Positions 44,867 to 55,064 of a DNA stretch of 64,000 nucleotides are shown piece after piece (position 1 is the stretch's first letter; the number at the start of each line of letters is the position of its first letter). Both the position numbers and the translations under genes were made by a program. Below the pieces are notes generated by a model. It ran no database searches, was not told the DNA's origin, and saw only the letters and a program-made list of their open reading frames with translations. Source of the stretch: Fredinandcohnia quinoae (lineage in GTDB: Bacteria; Bacillota; Bacilli; Bacillales; Bacillaceae_L); NCBI RefSeq assembly GCF_022427965.1, contig NZ_JAKTTI010000018.1, positions 21,354 to 85,353 of the forward strand. The letters are read 5' to 3'.

Positions 44867-46298
44867 TCAATTCACCTCTTAAAAGGCCTATCAAATGTGA
44901 AGAGGATGCGAAATTTTCTTCCAATTCATTTAATATCTCTGTCAATGTACGCTCTTCTTTTTCTTCTTTTTGCATTGGGTTTTTTATATCCAAATTGTAT
45001 TGCCTATCTTTAATCTCCTCAATGGATACCTTCCATGCAAAATCATTTTCCTTTCGGTTATTCCACCAAGCTATTTCAGATTGAAATTCCTGTTTTTTGA
45101 TAGGCTTGGTTTTGGTATATTTTTTATAGCCTTCTGGAAGTGGGTGTTGGTAATACCAAATTTCATTTGTTGCTCCAGTTTTATCAAAAAACAATAAATT
45201 AGTCGTTATATCTGTATAAGGGGAAAATACTCCTTCAGGTAATCTGACAATCGTATGCAAATTAAATTCAGACAATAACTTTTCCTTAATATTTTTCTTT
45301 ACACCATCTGTAGCAAACAAGAAACCATCTGGTAAAATGACTCCAGCTCTTCCGTTTTTCTTTAAACGATACATGATTAAGGTCATAAATAAATCAGCAG
45401 TTTCGGATGACTGCATATTTACTGGAAAGTTCACTTTGATAGCCTCTTCTTCAGTGCCTCCATAGGGGGGATTCATTGCTATTACATTGTACCTGTCTTC
45501 TTCCTTATAATCCCTAACATTTTTCGATAATGAGTTATCATGTAAAAGATTAGGAGAATCAATATCATGTAAAATTAAATTTGTCATTGCCAATAAATAT
45601 GGAAGTGGTTTTTTTTCAATTCCAAAAAGATTTCGTTGTATCGTTTTTTTATCATCTGGTGTTTTAATTTGGCTTTCCATATATGAAATGGCTGAAATTA
45701 AAAATCCACCTGTTCCACTTGCAAAATCAGCAATACTTTCTCCAATTTGTGGCTTTAGCATTTCAATTATGAACTCGGTTACTGGTCGGGGGGTATAAAA
45801 TTCACCTGAGTTCCCTGCTGATTGTAGGTCTTTTAATATATTTTCATAAATATCATTAAACGCATGTCTTTCCTCGTGCTCGGTAAAATCGACTTCATTT
45901 AACACATTGATAACCTGCCGAAGTAGCGTACCATTTTTCATATAATTGTAGACATCTTCAAAAATATATTTAACTATTGCTTGTCTTTTTTCAGAAGTTT
46001 CGTCTACTTTCAAATCTTTCAAAGTTGGAAAAAGCTCATTATTGACAAAATCAAGTAATTTTTCTCCTGTAAGTGCTTTACCATCTTTTTCATCAACAGC
46101 CCAATTTCTCCACCGTAATTCTTCTGGAATGATAGATTGATAATTTTCATCATAAAATTCCCATAACTCTTCCTTTGCATCATATACTTTCAAGAATAGT
46201 AGCCATACCATTTGAGAAATACGTTGAGCGTCACCATCTACACCAGAATCTTGTCGCATAATATCCTGAATTCGTTTAATTAATGTTCCAATACTCAT
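44859..46298 (-). CDS. hsdM: Type I restriction-modification methyltransferase subunit
   Basis: N6-adenine methyltransferase of the type I enzyme. I start at MSIGTLIKRIQDIMRQDSGV after AAAGGGG (479 residues). It shows the HsdM N-terminal helical domain, the SAM motif IADFASGTGGFLISAISYME near residue 200 and the catalytic NPPYGG near residue 277. It lies between a winged-helix gene and hsdS. Confidence 0.95.
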   Translation of the reverse strand: MSIGTLIKRIQDIMRQDSGVDGDAQRISQMVWLLFLKVYDAKEELWEFYDENYQSIIPEELRWRNWAVDEKDGKALTGEKLLDFVNNELFPTLKDLKVDETSEKRQAIVKYIFEDVYNYMKNGTLLRQVINVLNEVDFTEHEERHAFNDIYENILKDLQSAGNSGEFYTPRPVTEFIIEMLKPQIGESIADFASGTGGFLISAISYMESQIKTPDDKKTIQRNLFGIEKKPLPYLLAMTNLILHDIDSPNLLHDNSLSKNVRDYKEEDRYNVIAMNPPYGGTEEEAIKVNFPVNMQSSETADLFMTLIMYRLKKNGRAGVILPDGFLFATDGVKKNIKEKLLSEFNLHTIVRLPEGVFSPYTDITTNLLFFDKTGATNEIWYYQHPLPEGYKKYTKTKPIKKQEFQSEIAWWNNRKENDFAWKVSIEEIKDRQYNLDIKNPMQKEEKEERTLTEILNELEENFASSSHLIGLLRGELNE

Positions 46299-46311
46299 AT
46301 TCAAACCCCTT

Positions 46312-46674
46312 TCAAATCGGTTCAATCTCTTTTTTATTTTTGCTATAGGTTACTTTAAAGGAAACTGCATTTCCTTTAATCAACTTTGGGACTTTTAATA
46401 AAGTTGAATGCGGAATATAAACCCCTCTATCTAACCGCTCCAATAGCCCTGAATCTTTTAACTTTGTTAAGGCATTGTCGATTGTCCCTTTGCTAATTTT
46501 TGCCTTTTCAGCCAATTCCTTTTTTATAAAGGCATTGATAACAATTTGATTATCTTTATTTACATAGCTCAATAACTCAAAAAGAAGTAGAGCAAGGTTC
46601 TTTGGAACGCCATGTAGCAATAATAGGTCTTCCAAATAATCTTTCGATTGTTCAAATTCAGTTGAGTTCTTCAA
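46312..46674 (-). CDS. Winged-helix protein in the hsd operon
   Basis: A roughly 120-residue DNA-binding protein. I use a TTG start (46674) after GGTGGTGAT; a longer start is possible. The wing-helix core is ELAEKAKISKGTIDNALTKL plus KDSGLLERLDRGVYIPH, a fold like plasmid RepL or MarR-like regulators. Its stop lies 13 bases before hsdM, so it is probably a regulator of the hsdM-hsdS unit. Its role is inferred from position. Confidence 0.7.
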   Translation of the reverse strand: MKNSTEFEQSKDYLEDLLLLHGVPKNLALLLFELLSYVNKDNQIVINAFIKKELAEKAKISKGTIDNALTKLKDSGLLERLDRGVYIPHSTLLKVPKLIKGNAVSFKVTYSKNKKEIEPI

Positions 46675-46796
46675 TTTATCACCACCATAAAAATTCACCA
46701 AAAATAATGAATATAATTAACACTTTTCAATTAATATTTTATCTGCATTTTTTATATTCATCAAGTCATTATTTGATGAATACTGTCGAACAAAAA

Positions 46797-46821
46797 AGCT
46801 CCTTCTCAAAGGAAAGAGCTT
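46797..46821 (-). terminator. Terminator after hsdR
   Basis: Stem AGCTC(C)TT / AAGGA...GAGCT on the plus strand; on the minus strand it is followed by six T residues. It separates hsdR from the downstream regulator-hsdM-hsdS unit, so the nuclease and methylase can be expressed apart. Confidence 0.8.
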
Positions 46822-46823
46822 CA

Positions 46824-49148
46824 TTAAGCGTAAATATTCTTTTCAAGTTCCTTGATTGCTTGAATATAGTTGTTTTTACCACCAAATGACTTGGTAATCT
46901 TCATTGGATTTCCAAACTTATTAAATGGATTTAATTCTAAAAGCTGTACGTCTTCAAAGTCAAATCTTCCTTCATCTTGATATTTGTCTATAATGGCTTC
47001 TAAGACCTCTCTGGCTACTCCTGAATACTTGGCGAGGTAATCTTCTTTCCGAGCTTTTTTAGCCCTTTCAGAACGTGTCAGAGGCTTCATATCAAATGCT
47101 ATGTGAGCGATTAAGTCAAACTCGTCAAAATCCTGACCAACTTCCTCTTTAAGAGCTTCCAAAAGGACACCATGTTCTTTTAATTCATCAATAATAGCCT
47201 GTTTTCGGTCTTCGCTGTTCCACTTTTTAATAAAGTCGTCTAATGTAGCAAACTCTTGTAAGATGGTCTTTTTGGAATAGTCTTTAAGGCTTTCCGTAAT
47301 GAGTTTTCCATCTTTATCATAATACATGACACGTTCATTTAAGACTTGAACACCAGCATCAGCTACATAAAATTTTTTCTTTTTTTCACCGTCTCCACCG
47401 TCATTTCCATCATCGTTGTCACCATTTTCGCTATCACCGTCAGGTGGTGTAGGTGGTACAATATCATCATCTTCACCAGGTTCATATATTTGGGCTGGTT
47501 CACCATCAAAGTCAGGGTCAGCAAATAATCTGGAAGCATTGCGAAAGTCCATAATTGTAAAATACTCTTTCCCATATTCGGGCTTTAAGCGTGTTCCACG
47601 ACCAATGATTTGCTTGAATTCCGTCATACCATTTTCACCAAAAATGTTATCTAACACAATGAGTTTGCAAGTTTTACAATCTACCCCTGTTGTCATTAAT
47701 TTACTTGTTGTAACAATCGTTGGATAAAGACTCTCCTCGTCAATAAAGTTATCCAGTTGAGCTTTGCCTTCAGCATTATCGCCTGTTATCCTCATAACAT
47801 ATTTTGGATTTTGAGCCACTAAGTCGGCATTTTCGTTGACCAGAGCTTGTCTCATTCGTTCTGCATGTTCAATATCAATGCAAAAAACAATGGTTTTGGA
47901 AAAACGGTCTGTTTTCTTCAAGAACTCAGTTATTTTTTTAGCGACCAGTTCAGTTCGCCTTTCTAAGACAATATCTCTATCAAAATCAGTTAAATAATAT
48001 TCTCTATCATCAATGACTTGTCCATACTTATCTAATTGTCCTTTGGTTGGTCTGAATCCCTCTAAATCCCTATCTATGCCTATCCGAATGACTTTGTATG
48101 GAGCTAAGAAGCCATCCGCAATACCCTGTTTAAGCGAATAGGTATAAACTGGTTCACCAAAGTAAGCGATGTTACTGATTTTATCCGTTTCTTTTGGTGT
48201 AGCAGTTAAACCGATTTGAGTAGCTGAATGGAAATATTCAAGTATGTTTCTCCATCTGGATGATTCACGACTGCTTCCTCTATGAGCTTCATCTACAACT
48301 ATTAAACCAAAAAAATCAGGACTGAATTGACGGAAAATATCCATTTCATCTGTGTTGCCTGAAAGCTGTTGATACAAGGCTAAATAAACCTCATAAGAGC
48401 TATCCATCTGACGATTTTCAATCTTTGTCATAACCCCTTGGAATGGCTTAAAATCGTTTTGCATAGTTTGGTCAATCAATATATTACGGTCTGCTAAAAA
48501 GAGAATCTTCTTTTTCTTTTCGGCTTTCCATAATCTCCAGATAATTTGAAAGGCTGTGTACGTCTTACCAGTTCCAGTTGCCATGACTAACAAGATACGG
48601 TCTTGTCCTTTAGCAATCGCTTCAATGGTACGATTAATTGCGTTAAGTTGGTAATAACGTGGAGTTTTATCTCCAATTGTATAATAATATGGCTCTGTAA
48701 TAATCTCTTCTTGTTCTTGGGTAAGACCCTTAAATTGCTTATATCTAATCCACAAATCTGTTGGTGAGGGGAACTGTTCTAAAGAAACTTCACGTTCCAA
48801 ACCAGTTAGCATGTCATGTTCTATGAAGCCATCTCCATTACTGGAAAAGACAAATGGCACGTCTAATATGTCTCCATATTCAATTGCCTGTTGCATTCCT
48901 GAACCGATTGAATGGTTATTATCTTTTGCTTCAATGATGGCAATAGGTAAATTCGCTTGATAGTAAAGAAGGTAGTCGGCTCTTTTGCGTTTTCCCCTTG
49001 TGGTAAGGTTTCCTCTAACGATAACACGACCATCCGTAAAACTATATTCTTCTCGTACTTGTTTTTTTATATCCCATCCTGCTTGTTGAATAGCAGGAGT
49101 AATAAATTTTGTACAAATATCACGTTCGCTTAATTTGCTTTTGTCCAC
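46824..49148 (-). CDS. hsdR: Type I restriction endonuclease subunit
   Basis: The translocase and nuclease subunit. The 774-residue product has a nuclease core near residue 55-80 (RADYLLYYQANLPIAIIEAK, with D and ExK), a Walker A in VMATGTGKTYTAFQI near residue 192, DEAH in LIVVDEAHRGSS, and helicase motif GLTATPKE, followed by the C-terminal domain and an acidic linker near residue 570 (GDSENGDNDDGNDGGDG). The start is a GTG (49148) after GGGAGGAGG. EcoEI-like layout. Confidence 0.94.
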   Translation of the reverse strand: MDKSKLSERDICTKFITPAIQQAGWDIKKQVREEYSFTDGRVIVRGNLTTRGKRKRADYLLYYQANLPIAIIEAKDNNHSIGSGMQQAIEYGDILDVPFVFSSNGDGFIEHDMLTGLEREVSLEQFPSPTDLWIRYKQFKGLTQEQEEIITEPYYYTIGDKTPRYYQLNAINRTIEAIAKGQDRILLVMATGTGKTYTAFQIIWRLWKAEKKKKILFLADRNILIDQTMQNDFKPFQGVMTKIENRQMDSSYEVYLALYQQLSGNTDEMDIFRQFSPDFFGLIVVDEAHRGSSRESSRWRNILEYFHSATQIGLTATPKETDKISNIAYFGEPVYTYSLKQGIADGFLAPYKVIRIGIDRDLEGFRPTKGQLDKYGQVIDDREYYLTDFDRDIVLERRTELVAKKITEFLKKTDRFSKTIVFCIDIEHAERMRQALVNENADLVAQNPKYVMRITGDNAEGKAQLDNFIDEESLYPTIVTTSKLMTTGVDCKTCKLIVLDNIFGENGMTEFKQIIGRGTRLKPEYGKEYFTIMDFRNASRLFADPDFDGEPAQIYEPGEDDDIVPPTPPDGDSENGDNDDGNDGGDGEKKKKFYVADAGVQVLNERVMYYDKDGKLITESLKDYSKKTILQEFATLDDFIKKWNSEDRKQAIIDELKEHGVLLEALKEEVGQDFDEFDLIAHIAFDMKPLTRSERAKKARKEDYLAKYSGVAREVLEAIIDKYQDEGRFDFEDVQLLELNPFNKFGNPMKITKSFGGKNNYIQAIKELEKNIYA

Positions 49149-49324
49149 TGAAAACAAACCTCCTCCCTATCAATATTATAACTGTTAATCAATGGAAATC
49201 TATTATATATTTTATAATATATAGTCAATATTTATCATACTTCCAAACAAAAATGAAAGTTATGTTAATTGAGATTACCGTAAACTGAGTATATCCTCAC
49301 AATCTATGCCTGAATATTAAAAAT

Positions 49325-49349
49325 CCCTACCCAAGAAATTTAGGTAGGG
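49325..49349 (-). terminator. Terminator of the recombinase-radA operon
   Basis: Seven-base arms CCCTACC / GGTAGGG, followed by ATTTTTAAT on the minus strand, 53 bases after the element's radA. The 49158-49324 remainder of the gap carries no gene. Confidence 0.8.
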
Positions 49350-49401
49350 TTCTGTGGCTAAAAACTTTTACATTACAAAAATTCCTTGTGGCGATAATCA
49401 A

Positions 49402-50790
49402 TCATTTGAAAACAGCATCTATAACCTCACCTAAAGTATTCAATTGAATAACCTTTAGATTCTCAAAATGAATTTGCTTTTGTAATGCCTTTCTGGGGAC
49501 AAAGGCTCTCTTGTACCCCATTCTATCTGCCTCTTTTAATCTTGCCTCAAGAGAGGGTACTCTTTTTAACTCGCCTGTCAATCCTATATCCGCAATAAAC
49601 AGTGTGTCACTTGGTATTCCTCTATCTTTGGCCGATGAAACAATGCTCATTATAATTGCAAGGTTTGCAGAATGTTCTTTTAACTTCAACCCACCTGTAG
49701 TTTTTACAACAACATTTTTGTTAAAAAAGTCTATACCTCCACGTTGTTCTAAGATGGATATCAAGGTACTCAAGTGTTCTCTTTTTAAATTCTCACTTAT
49801 TCTTGATGGATATGGAGTAAAAGAAACAGCAACCAAACTTTCAATCTCTACGATTATCGGTCTTGTCCCTTCCCGAACAACAGTTAAAGCACTACCTGAA
49901 ACCTCTGTATTACCTTCTCTTTGCGTCATAAAGTATTCTGAAGGGTTTTCTATTGGTTTCATTCCATCCTCTGTCATAGAGAAAAAAGAGGTCTCACCAG
50001 TGCTTCCAAAACGGTTCTTACTTGCAGTTATTCCTCTCAACTCTTCTCCATTTTCACCATCAATGATTAATACAGCATCTACAAGGTGTTCAAGTGCTCT
50101 AAGACCAGCTATTTCTTCATTTTTATTCATTTGCCCGACTAACAGCACTGCTCTCGGTCTTACGCTGTCTTTAGCAATTCTAAGAAGTTCATTGGCACAT
50201 TCCATAGTTTGTGTTGGAGAACCAGCCCTGGAGGGTAGATGTTCATCCAAGGTAAACGTCTGAATACTATCAACAATGATTAAATCAGCATCTACTTCTC
50301 TTATTGAAGCAAGTACATTATCCATACTTGTATCTGAAACAACCCAAATATTTGTATTCAGTTCCCCTAATATTCTATCTGCCCTATTTTTTATTTGACT
50401 TTCACTTTCTTCACCAGAGGCATAAAGAACTTTCAATCCTTTAGAAGCCACATCTTGGGCTACTTGTAGTAATAGCGTTGATTTCCCCGCACCTGGCTTG
50501 GCAGTTACAATTGTTATGGAATCTCTTACTATTCCTCCACCCATTACTCTATTAAATTCACCAATATCCGTAACAATTCTATCACTCTTACTTGACTGAA
50601 TATCCGCCAGTCTTTGCACTGGTCTCCTAATTATTTGTGAATTTTTCGCAGAAGAGGATTTTTTCGCTTCTACAATAGACTCTTCAAGAGTATTCCATTT
50701 ATCACAGTTCGGACACTTACCCGACCATTTTATTGCTTCAAACCCACAATTATTGCATTTATATACAACTTTCTTCTTGATGGGAAGCAC
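49402..50790 (-). CDS. radA: Element-borne RadA/Sms homologue
   Basis: A complete RadA-type ATPase of about 460 residues that should act in branch migration during recombination. It shows the zinc finger CNNCGFEAIKWSGKCPNCDKW-type ligands (two CxxC pairs), Walker [14 protein letters not shown] near residue 97, the SKNRFGSTGE motif near residue 260, and the Lon-like C-terminal domain (TTGGLKLKEHSANLAIIMSI). It is clearly diverged from the host copy. The sequence at the element's own target position reads GQMNKNEEIAG instead of [11 protein letters not shown]. The GTG start lies 3 bases after the preceding stop; see findings. Confidence 0.9.
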   Translation of the reverse strand: MLPIKKKVVYKCNNCGFEAIKWSGKCPNCDKWNTLEESIVEAKKSSSAKNSQIIRRPVQRLADIQSSKSDRIVTDIGEFNRVMGGGIVRDSITIVTAKPGAGKSTLLLQVAQDVASKGLKVLYASGEESESQIKNRADRILGELNTNIWVVSDTSMDNVLASIREVDADLIIVDSIQTFTLDEHLPSRAGSPTQTMECANELLRIAKDSVRPRAVLLVGQMNKNEEIAGLRALEHLVDAVLIIDGENGEELRGITASKNRFGSTGETSFFSMTEDGMKPIENPSEYFMTQREGNTEVSGSALTVVREGTRPIIVEIESLVAVSFTPYPSRISENLKREHLSTLISILEQRGGIDFFNKNVVVKTTGGLKLKEHSANLAIIMSIVSSAKDRGIPSDTLFIADIGLTGELKRVPSLEARLKEADRMGYKRAFVPRKALQKQIHFENLKVIQLNTLGEVIDAVFK

Positions 50791-50793
50791 CTC

Positions 50794-52539
50794 CTAATCT
50801 ATTTCATTTAACTTTTCAATGTGAGCTAATAACACAGCTTTCCGATTAACAAGAATATTTAGTTCTTTACTTTCTCTCTGAAGTTCTTTTTCGTTACTTT
50901 CATTTATTTGTATCGCATCAAATTCGTTTCTTCTTGTCTTTGTCATGTCCTCATAATATCTTTTTAAAAATCCAATTTTGACTTTGATTTCATCTCTAAT
51001 GAATGTAAGACTATTATTCAATTGTTCAATATCGGAATATTTTGCATCAGCAAAATTAAAACGGAAATAACTACAAAACAAACAATCTTTATCTATACAC
51101 TCTTTCGGAAAGTTTCGGCTATAGCAGAGACCTCCATCAATATTACGTGAATTAACATTATCCATAGTTTTAAATGCTAATTGCCGTTTTTCAGCAGAGG
51201 TAAACAAATCATTAACATTGTCATTTGGTTTATTTATGTTTTGTTTGATATATTTCGCTAACATAAGTGAATGGGCTTCCGTAAACTCTGCAAGATGACT
51301 CAAATAATGATTTTGAGAGTATAATGATTCATGTCCTCCAATTTGTGCAATAGTTAAAGGGTTAAACCCTTGTAGCATCATTGTACAAAAAGCCATATGT
51401 CTTGTATCGCCAGGTCTTAGTTTTACTAATATGAAATTTAATTCACCATACTCAAATTCACCTTTGTTTTCATAGACGTTAAATTGGTATTTCTCTTGAA
51501 TAATTTCTTTATAGAAGTCAGATAGCAAGGTTACAAAATCTCTTTGTATAATCCTCTCTTTTATGACTCTGTTTTTAAAGAATTTATCGTTCAAGTGGTC
51601 AAAACCTTTTAGCGAAAAAAGAAAGTGCTCTTCACCAATACCAGTAAGTTTTATATAATCTTCAATTAAATCATAGATATCCTTGTTTGTTTTTAATTTA
51701 TCAATTATAGGTACGACCCTTCTTTTAGAAAGTGGATTTGGTCGTTGTTTTGTCCTCGGAACTTCGATATAGTATTCATTGTCTTTTGGATTATAGTAAC
51801 AGCAATCCCTTTTTAACTTTAGAAATTCATTTGGCCTAAGCGGAATTACCGTTGTAATTCTCCACCAAAGGTAAACTGGATAGTATTTCCTTTTTAGAGT
51901 CACCTCTGCTGTTGACATAAAATCACTTATCAAATAATCAAACCATACTATGCTTTTATACGGGGGTAACTCTCTTACGTCTTCCCCCATGACCTTAATT
52001 CCAGGGATATAAGACAACTCGACTAAATAATCTTCATAATCATTAATTGGATAAAAATATAAAAAAGCAGTGTTTCCATATTTAAAATCATTTAATGCCT
52101 TGGGGGGTCTGCTCTCAATATATCTTATAAACTCCTCTAAACATTCTTCTTTATAGTTTTTTGTCATTTTTATAGTTTTCTTAATTTCAGATAGTCTTAA
52201 ACCTATAACAGTTAGCGAAATTCTTCTATCATACAACTCAGTAATAACAAAGCACTTTAAAGCATTATACAATGATTGATTATACTCAAAATCACCAAAT
52301 TTTAAGTGTATGTTCCAATCTATTGCTAACCCGTACCATTCATTGTCTTCAAAACTACATTCTGGGCTTAAAATGTTTTCACTCTTTAATTCGTTAAATT
52401 TCTCCTCAAATTCATCAATATTTCTTTTATCAAATTTAATATATGTTTTTCTTGAAATTACAGTTGTATCCTCTTGTTTAATAATGTCACGTATTAATAT
52501 CCCTTCATCTTGCAAACCAATTCTAACTGAGTTTCTCAT
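50794..52539 (-). CDS. Tyrosine-recombinase-type protein, third of the trio
   Basis: A 581-residue protein with catalytic signatures in the middle: TTVIPLRPNEFLKLKRDCC (first arginine), GDTRHMAFCTMMLQG (His-region), AQIGGHESLYSQNHYLSH (second His, tyrosine). The C-terminus has a cysteine cluster (CYSRNFPKECIDKDCLFC) that may bind zinc. It overlaps the 842-residue gene by 4 bases (ATGA) and is followed by radA after 3 bases. Confidence 0.85.
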   Translation of the reverse strand: MRNSVRIGLQDEGILIRDIIKQEDTTVISRKTYIKFDKRNIDEFEEKFNELKSENILSPECSFEDNEWYGLAIDWNIHLKFGDFEYNQSLYNALKCFVITELYDRRISLTVIGLRLSEIKKTIKMTKNYKEECLEEFIRYIESRPPKALNDFKYGNTAFLYFYPINDYEDYLVELSYIPGIKVMGEDVRELPPYKSIVWFDYLISDFMSTAEVTLKRKYYPVYLWWRITTVIPLRPNEFLKLKRDCCYYNPKDNEYYIEVPRTKQRPNPLSKRRVVPIIDKLKTNKDIYDLIEDYIKLTGIGEEHFLFSLKGFDHLNDKFFKNRVIKERIIQRDFVTLLSDFYKEIIQEKYQFNVYENKGEFEYGELNFILVKLRPGDTRHMAFCTMMLQGFNPLTIAQIGGHESLYSQNHYLSHLAEFTEAHSLMLAKYIKQNINKPNDNVNDLFTSAEKRQLAFKTMDNVNSRNIDGGLCYSRNFPKECIDKDCLFCSYFRFNFADAKYSDIEQLNNSLTFIRDEIKVKIGFLKRYYEDMTKTRRNEFDAIQINESNEKELQRESKELNILVNRKAVLLAHIEKLNEID

Positions 52540-55064
52540 AGCACCTCACCTCCATTGTCTATTTTTAAAAATTTCTCTCTTTCTAAATGCTGAAATTTTT
52601 CCTTTAACGCATTTAAGTCAATAAAGGAACTGATATAGTTTTCATCAAAATTATTATAAGCTCTCTTAAAATCCATTAGAATAAACATAAGTTGGTGAAT
52701 CATATGAGTATATTTTATTCTTTTATTTAGGTTGGAAATAGGTGTATCCTCTAACCTCTTAAATAAATCAAATAAATGAGTATTTAATATTTCTAAAATA
52801 TAATTTGTCAGGATTAAATATTTACAACCAAAACAGGTCTTTCTCATTGTGTAAGGGCAATTTTTAATACCTTTTATACACTGCCCATGTTCAATGATTG
52901 CTGGTGATTTTAATTGGGAAATTTCATCCAATTTCTCACGAATTTTTTCTGTCGGCATTAACATAAGTTCCTTCAATAACTCCTCAGCTTCTTCATGCCT
53001 TGTATTAACATATTCAGAAATAGTTTCTACCATTAACGGAGAAATTTCATCATTTACTTGCTTAATTAGGCTGGTTTTTTCCTTTAAATTCACATTTTCT
53101 TTATCAGAAATCACACTTAACATCATCCCAATCTGCCAACCAAAAAATCCTCTCTCAAAAAGGTGAAAAGAGATATTGTCTGCACTCACATCGGTATTTG
53201 TCGTAACCAAATAGACACTTGTAATATCATTTGGTCTATCCGTATAACCCTTGTGTGCTCTGGAATAGGAGCTTAATTGATAGGCAATATGTGCTCTACC
53301 TTCGTGAATTACCGCTGTTTCAAATTGGTAGGTCAGTAAGGTACGGTTACACTTCAGACTTTTAAAGGCTGGTAATTCTTCACCCAAAACCTTTTTATAA
53401 TCGTAGGAACGTAATTTTGATGATAAGAGACGGTCATTATCCACAATGGAATTCCTTCTATGAATCTCACAAACCACAAATGCAAGGGCAGTAGGTATTG
53501 TTAGACCTATAACTAACGTAGCTTTCACTTTGTTCTTACTGGCTATAATATCTTTACCTTTCATTCTTACATCATTAATTACTCTTTGTGCTAACTCAAG
53601 ACTAAATTCATTAGTATTAAACCATTCAAAACCAGATATCCCAATTATTTCAAGAGACGGAGAAGGAATTTTACTGTAATCAAAATTCCTCCAAGCTAAA
53701 GAGAGATGTAGTAACGTAAACAACCATGCTTCTGCATATCTACTACTTTCTATTGCTTTTTCCATATGCAAATTAACATTGGATAATTGAGTACAGATTG
53801 CTACCCACTCTTCCTTTGTATAAATTCTGTCTTCTTGTTCTTTTGAATCTCTGTTATTTATAACACTTGAAGAGTAATCCTCTGAATATGAACAATCTTT
53901 CATTTTTTTGCAGTGCCTTAAAAAATCAAATAATAACTCATTATCTTTGGAAGAAAAGGCTGTATTTTCGTTATTAATGAGGTTCTGTATATCAGTATCC
54001 GTAAGTTCCCAGACCTCTTTATTTAATAAACTGAAAAACTTTTCGGCATTATTTAGCAAATAACTCACATATAATTTCTTGTTTCTTACTTTCGCCTTTC
54101 CTATTTTTCTCCTCGACCAATTCCTATATATAGCAAGAGATTCTTTATATTCAGTTTCCGTTTCTAACGCATCCATAAAGTCATTAAAATATTCTTTATG
54201 CTCTTCCCTTCCATGATAGATAATTTTTACGCCCTTTACTGTCTGGGAAAATCTTTGTATTTCTTCTCTCGTTACTACATAAATTTTCTCTTGTATCTTT
54301 TTGGATTTTACCAAGCCTGTATAGACTAAACTGTTTCTAACAACGCCTTCTTTAATCCCTAATTCTTTTGCTATATCTTGAATAGTAAGATACCGCTTTT
54401 TCATATTGGAGAAATTTATATAATCCTTCTGAATAACCCTTTCTCCAAAACCTTTGACATTATATGTTTTTAACCAAGAAATTTTCTTATACCTATCTAT
54501 ATCTTTACTATCTATGTTGAACTGTTCACATATATCATCAATTGAATGACTGTTCTTTATCTCTTTTATGAAAGCATCCACAGACTTTTTGGAAACATAC
54601 CAAAGATAGTCGTTGACTTGTTCTGCTCTAAGAGTACCGTCAGAAATAAGATTGCTAACATCAAATTTGCTTAAACCAGTAATCTCAATAACATCCTGTG
54701 GCGAGATTGTATCACTCTGTCTATCAATATATTTTTCTACTTCAGTTTTTGAAATATAAGCCACTCGGCCAACTTTTATAACATCAACGAACGTACCTCT
54801 GTAAACTAAATCATTTACTGATTTTAAACTTTTATTTAATATACGTGCAGTATCTTGATAACTGATATAATTATTTTCCAATAAATCCTTTTGTTTAAAC
54901 AAATCTTCAAGAACACTAACGTGGATTAGGTATTGTGATTCAACTTTTTTAAACCTTGTCAGCTTACCTTCCCTTATTTTTTTGGTAAGCCTCCTGCTAT
55001 CTTCCCCTGTTAGCTCCTGTGCTTCTTTTGTTGTGTACCATTCTTTATCAAAGGATTGAATCAT
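52536..55064 (-). CDS. Large recombinase-type protein with tandem HTH modules
   Basis: An 842-residue protein. Residues about 10-273 contain roughly five excisionase/MerR-like DNA-binding modules (near 10-58, 66-115, 119-168, 173-217, 225-273), for example ISYQDTARILNKSLKSVNDL and LTIQDIAKELGIKEGVVRNS. The rest resembles a divergent tyrosine recombinase (CNRTLLTYQFETAVIH, AHIAYQLSSYSRAHK, TSVYL) and ends with a cysteine cluster CIKGIKNCPYTMRKTCFGCK. Overlaps both neighbours by 4 bases. Confidence 0.75.
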   Translation of the reverse strand: MIQSFDKEWYTTKEAQELTGEDSRRLTKKIREGKLTRFKKVESQYLIHVSVLEDLFKQKDLLENNYISYQDTARILNKSLKSVNDLVYRGTFVDVIKVGRVAYISKTEVEKYIDRQSDTISPQDVIEITGLSKFDVSNLISDGTLRAEQVNDYLWYVSKKSVDAFIKEIKNSHSIDDICEQFNIDSKDIDRYKKISWLKTYNVKGFGERVIQKDYINFSNMKKRYLTIQDIAKELGIKEGVVRNSLVYTGLVKSKKIQEKIYVVTREEIQRFSQTVKGVKIIYHGREEHKEYFNDFMDALETETEYKESLAIYRNWSRRKIGKAKVRNKKLYVSYLLNNAEKFFSLLNKEVWELTDTDIQNLINNENTAFSSKDNELLFDFLRHCKKMKDCSYSEDYSSSVINNRDSKEQEDRIYTKEEWVAICTQLSNVNLHMEKAIESSRYAEAWLFTLLHLSLAWRNFDYSKIPSPSLEIIGISGFEWFNTNEFSLELAQRVINDVRMKGKDIIASKNKVKATLVIGLTIPTALAFVVCEIHRRNSIVDNDRLLSSKLRSYDYKKVLGEELPAFKSLKCNRTLLTYQFETAVIHEGRAHIAYQLSSYSRAHKGYTDRPNDITSVYLVTTNTDVSADNISFHLFERGFFGWQIGMMLSVISDKENVNLKEKTSLIKQVNDEISPLMVETISEYVNTRHEEAEELLKELMLMPTEKIREKLDEISQLKSPAIIEHGQCIKGIKNCPYTMRKTCFGCKYLILTNYILEILNTHLFDLFKRLEDTPISNLNKRIKYTHMIHQLMFILMDFKRAYNNFDENYISSFIDLNALKEKFQHLEREKFLKIDNGGEVL

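Noticed and set aside
49511..50263. A 250-codon open frame on the plus strand
   Set aside because: It lies entirely opposite the element radA, whose protein motifs are unambiguous, and the translated sequence has no recognisable features.
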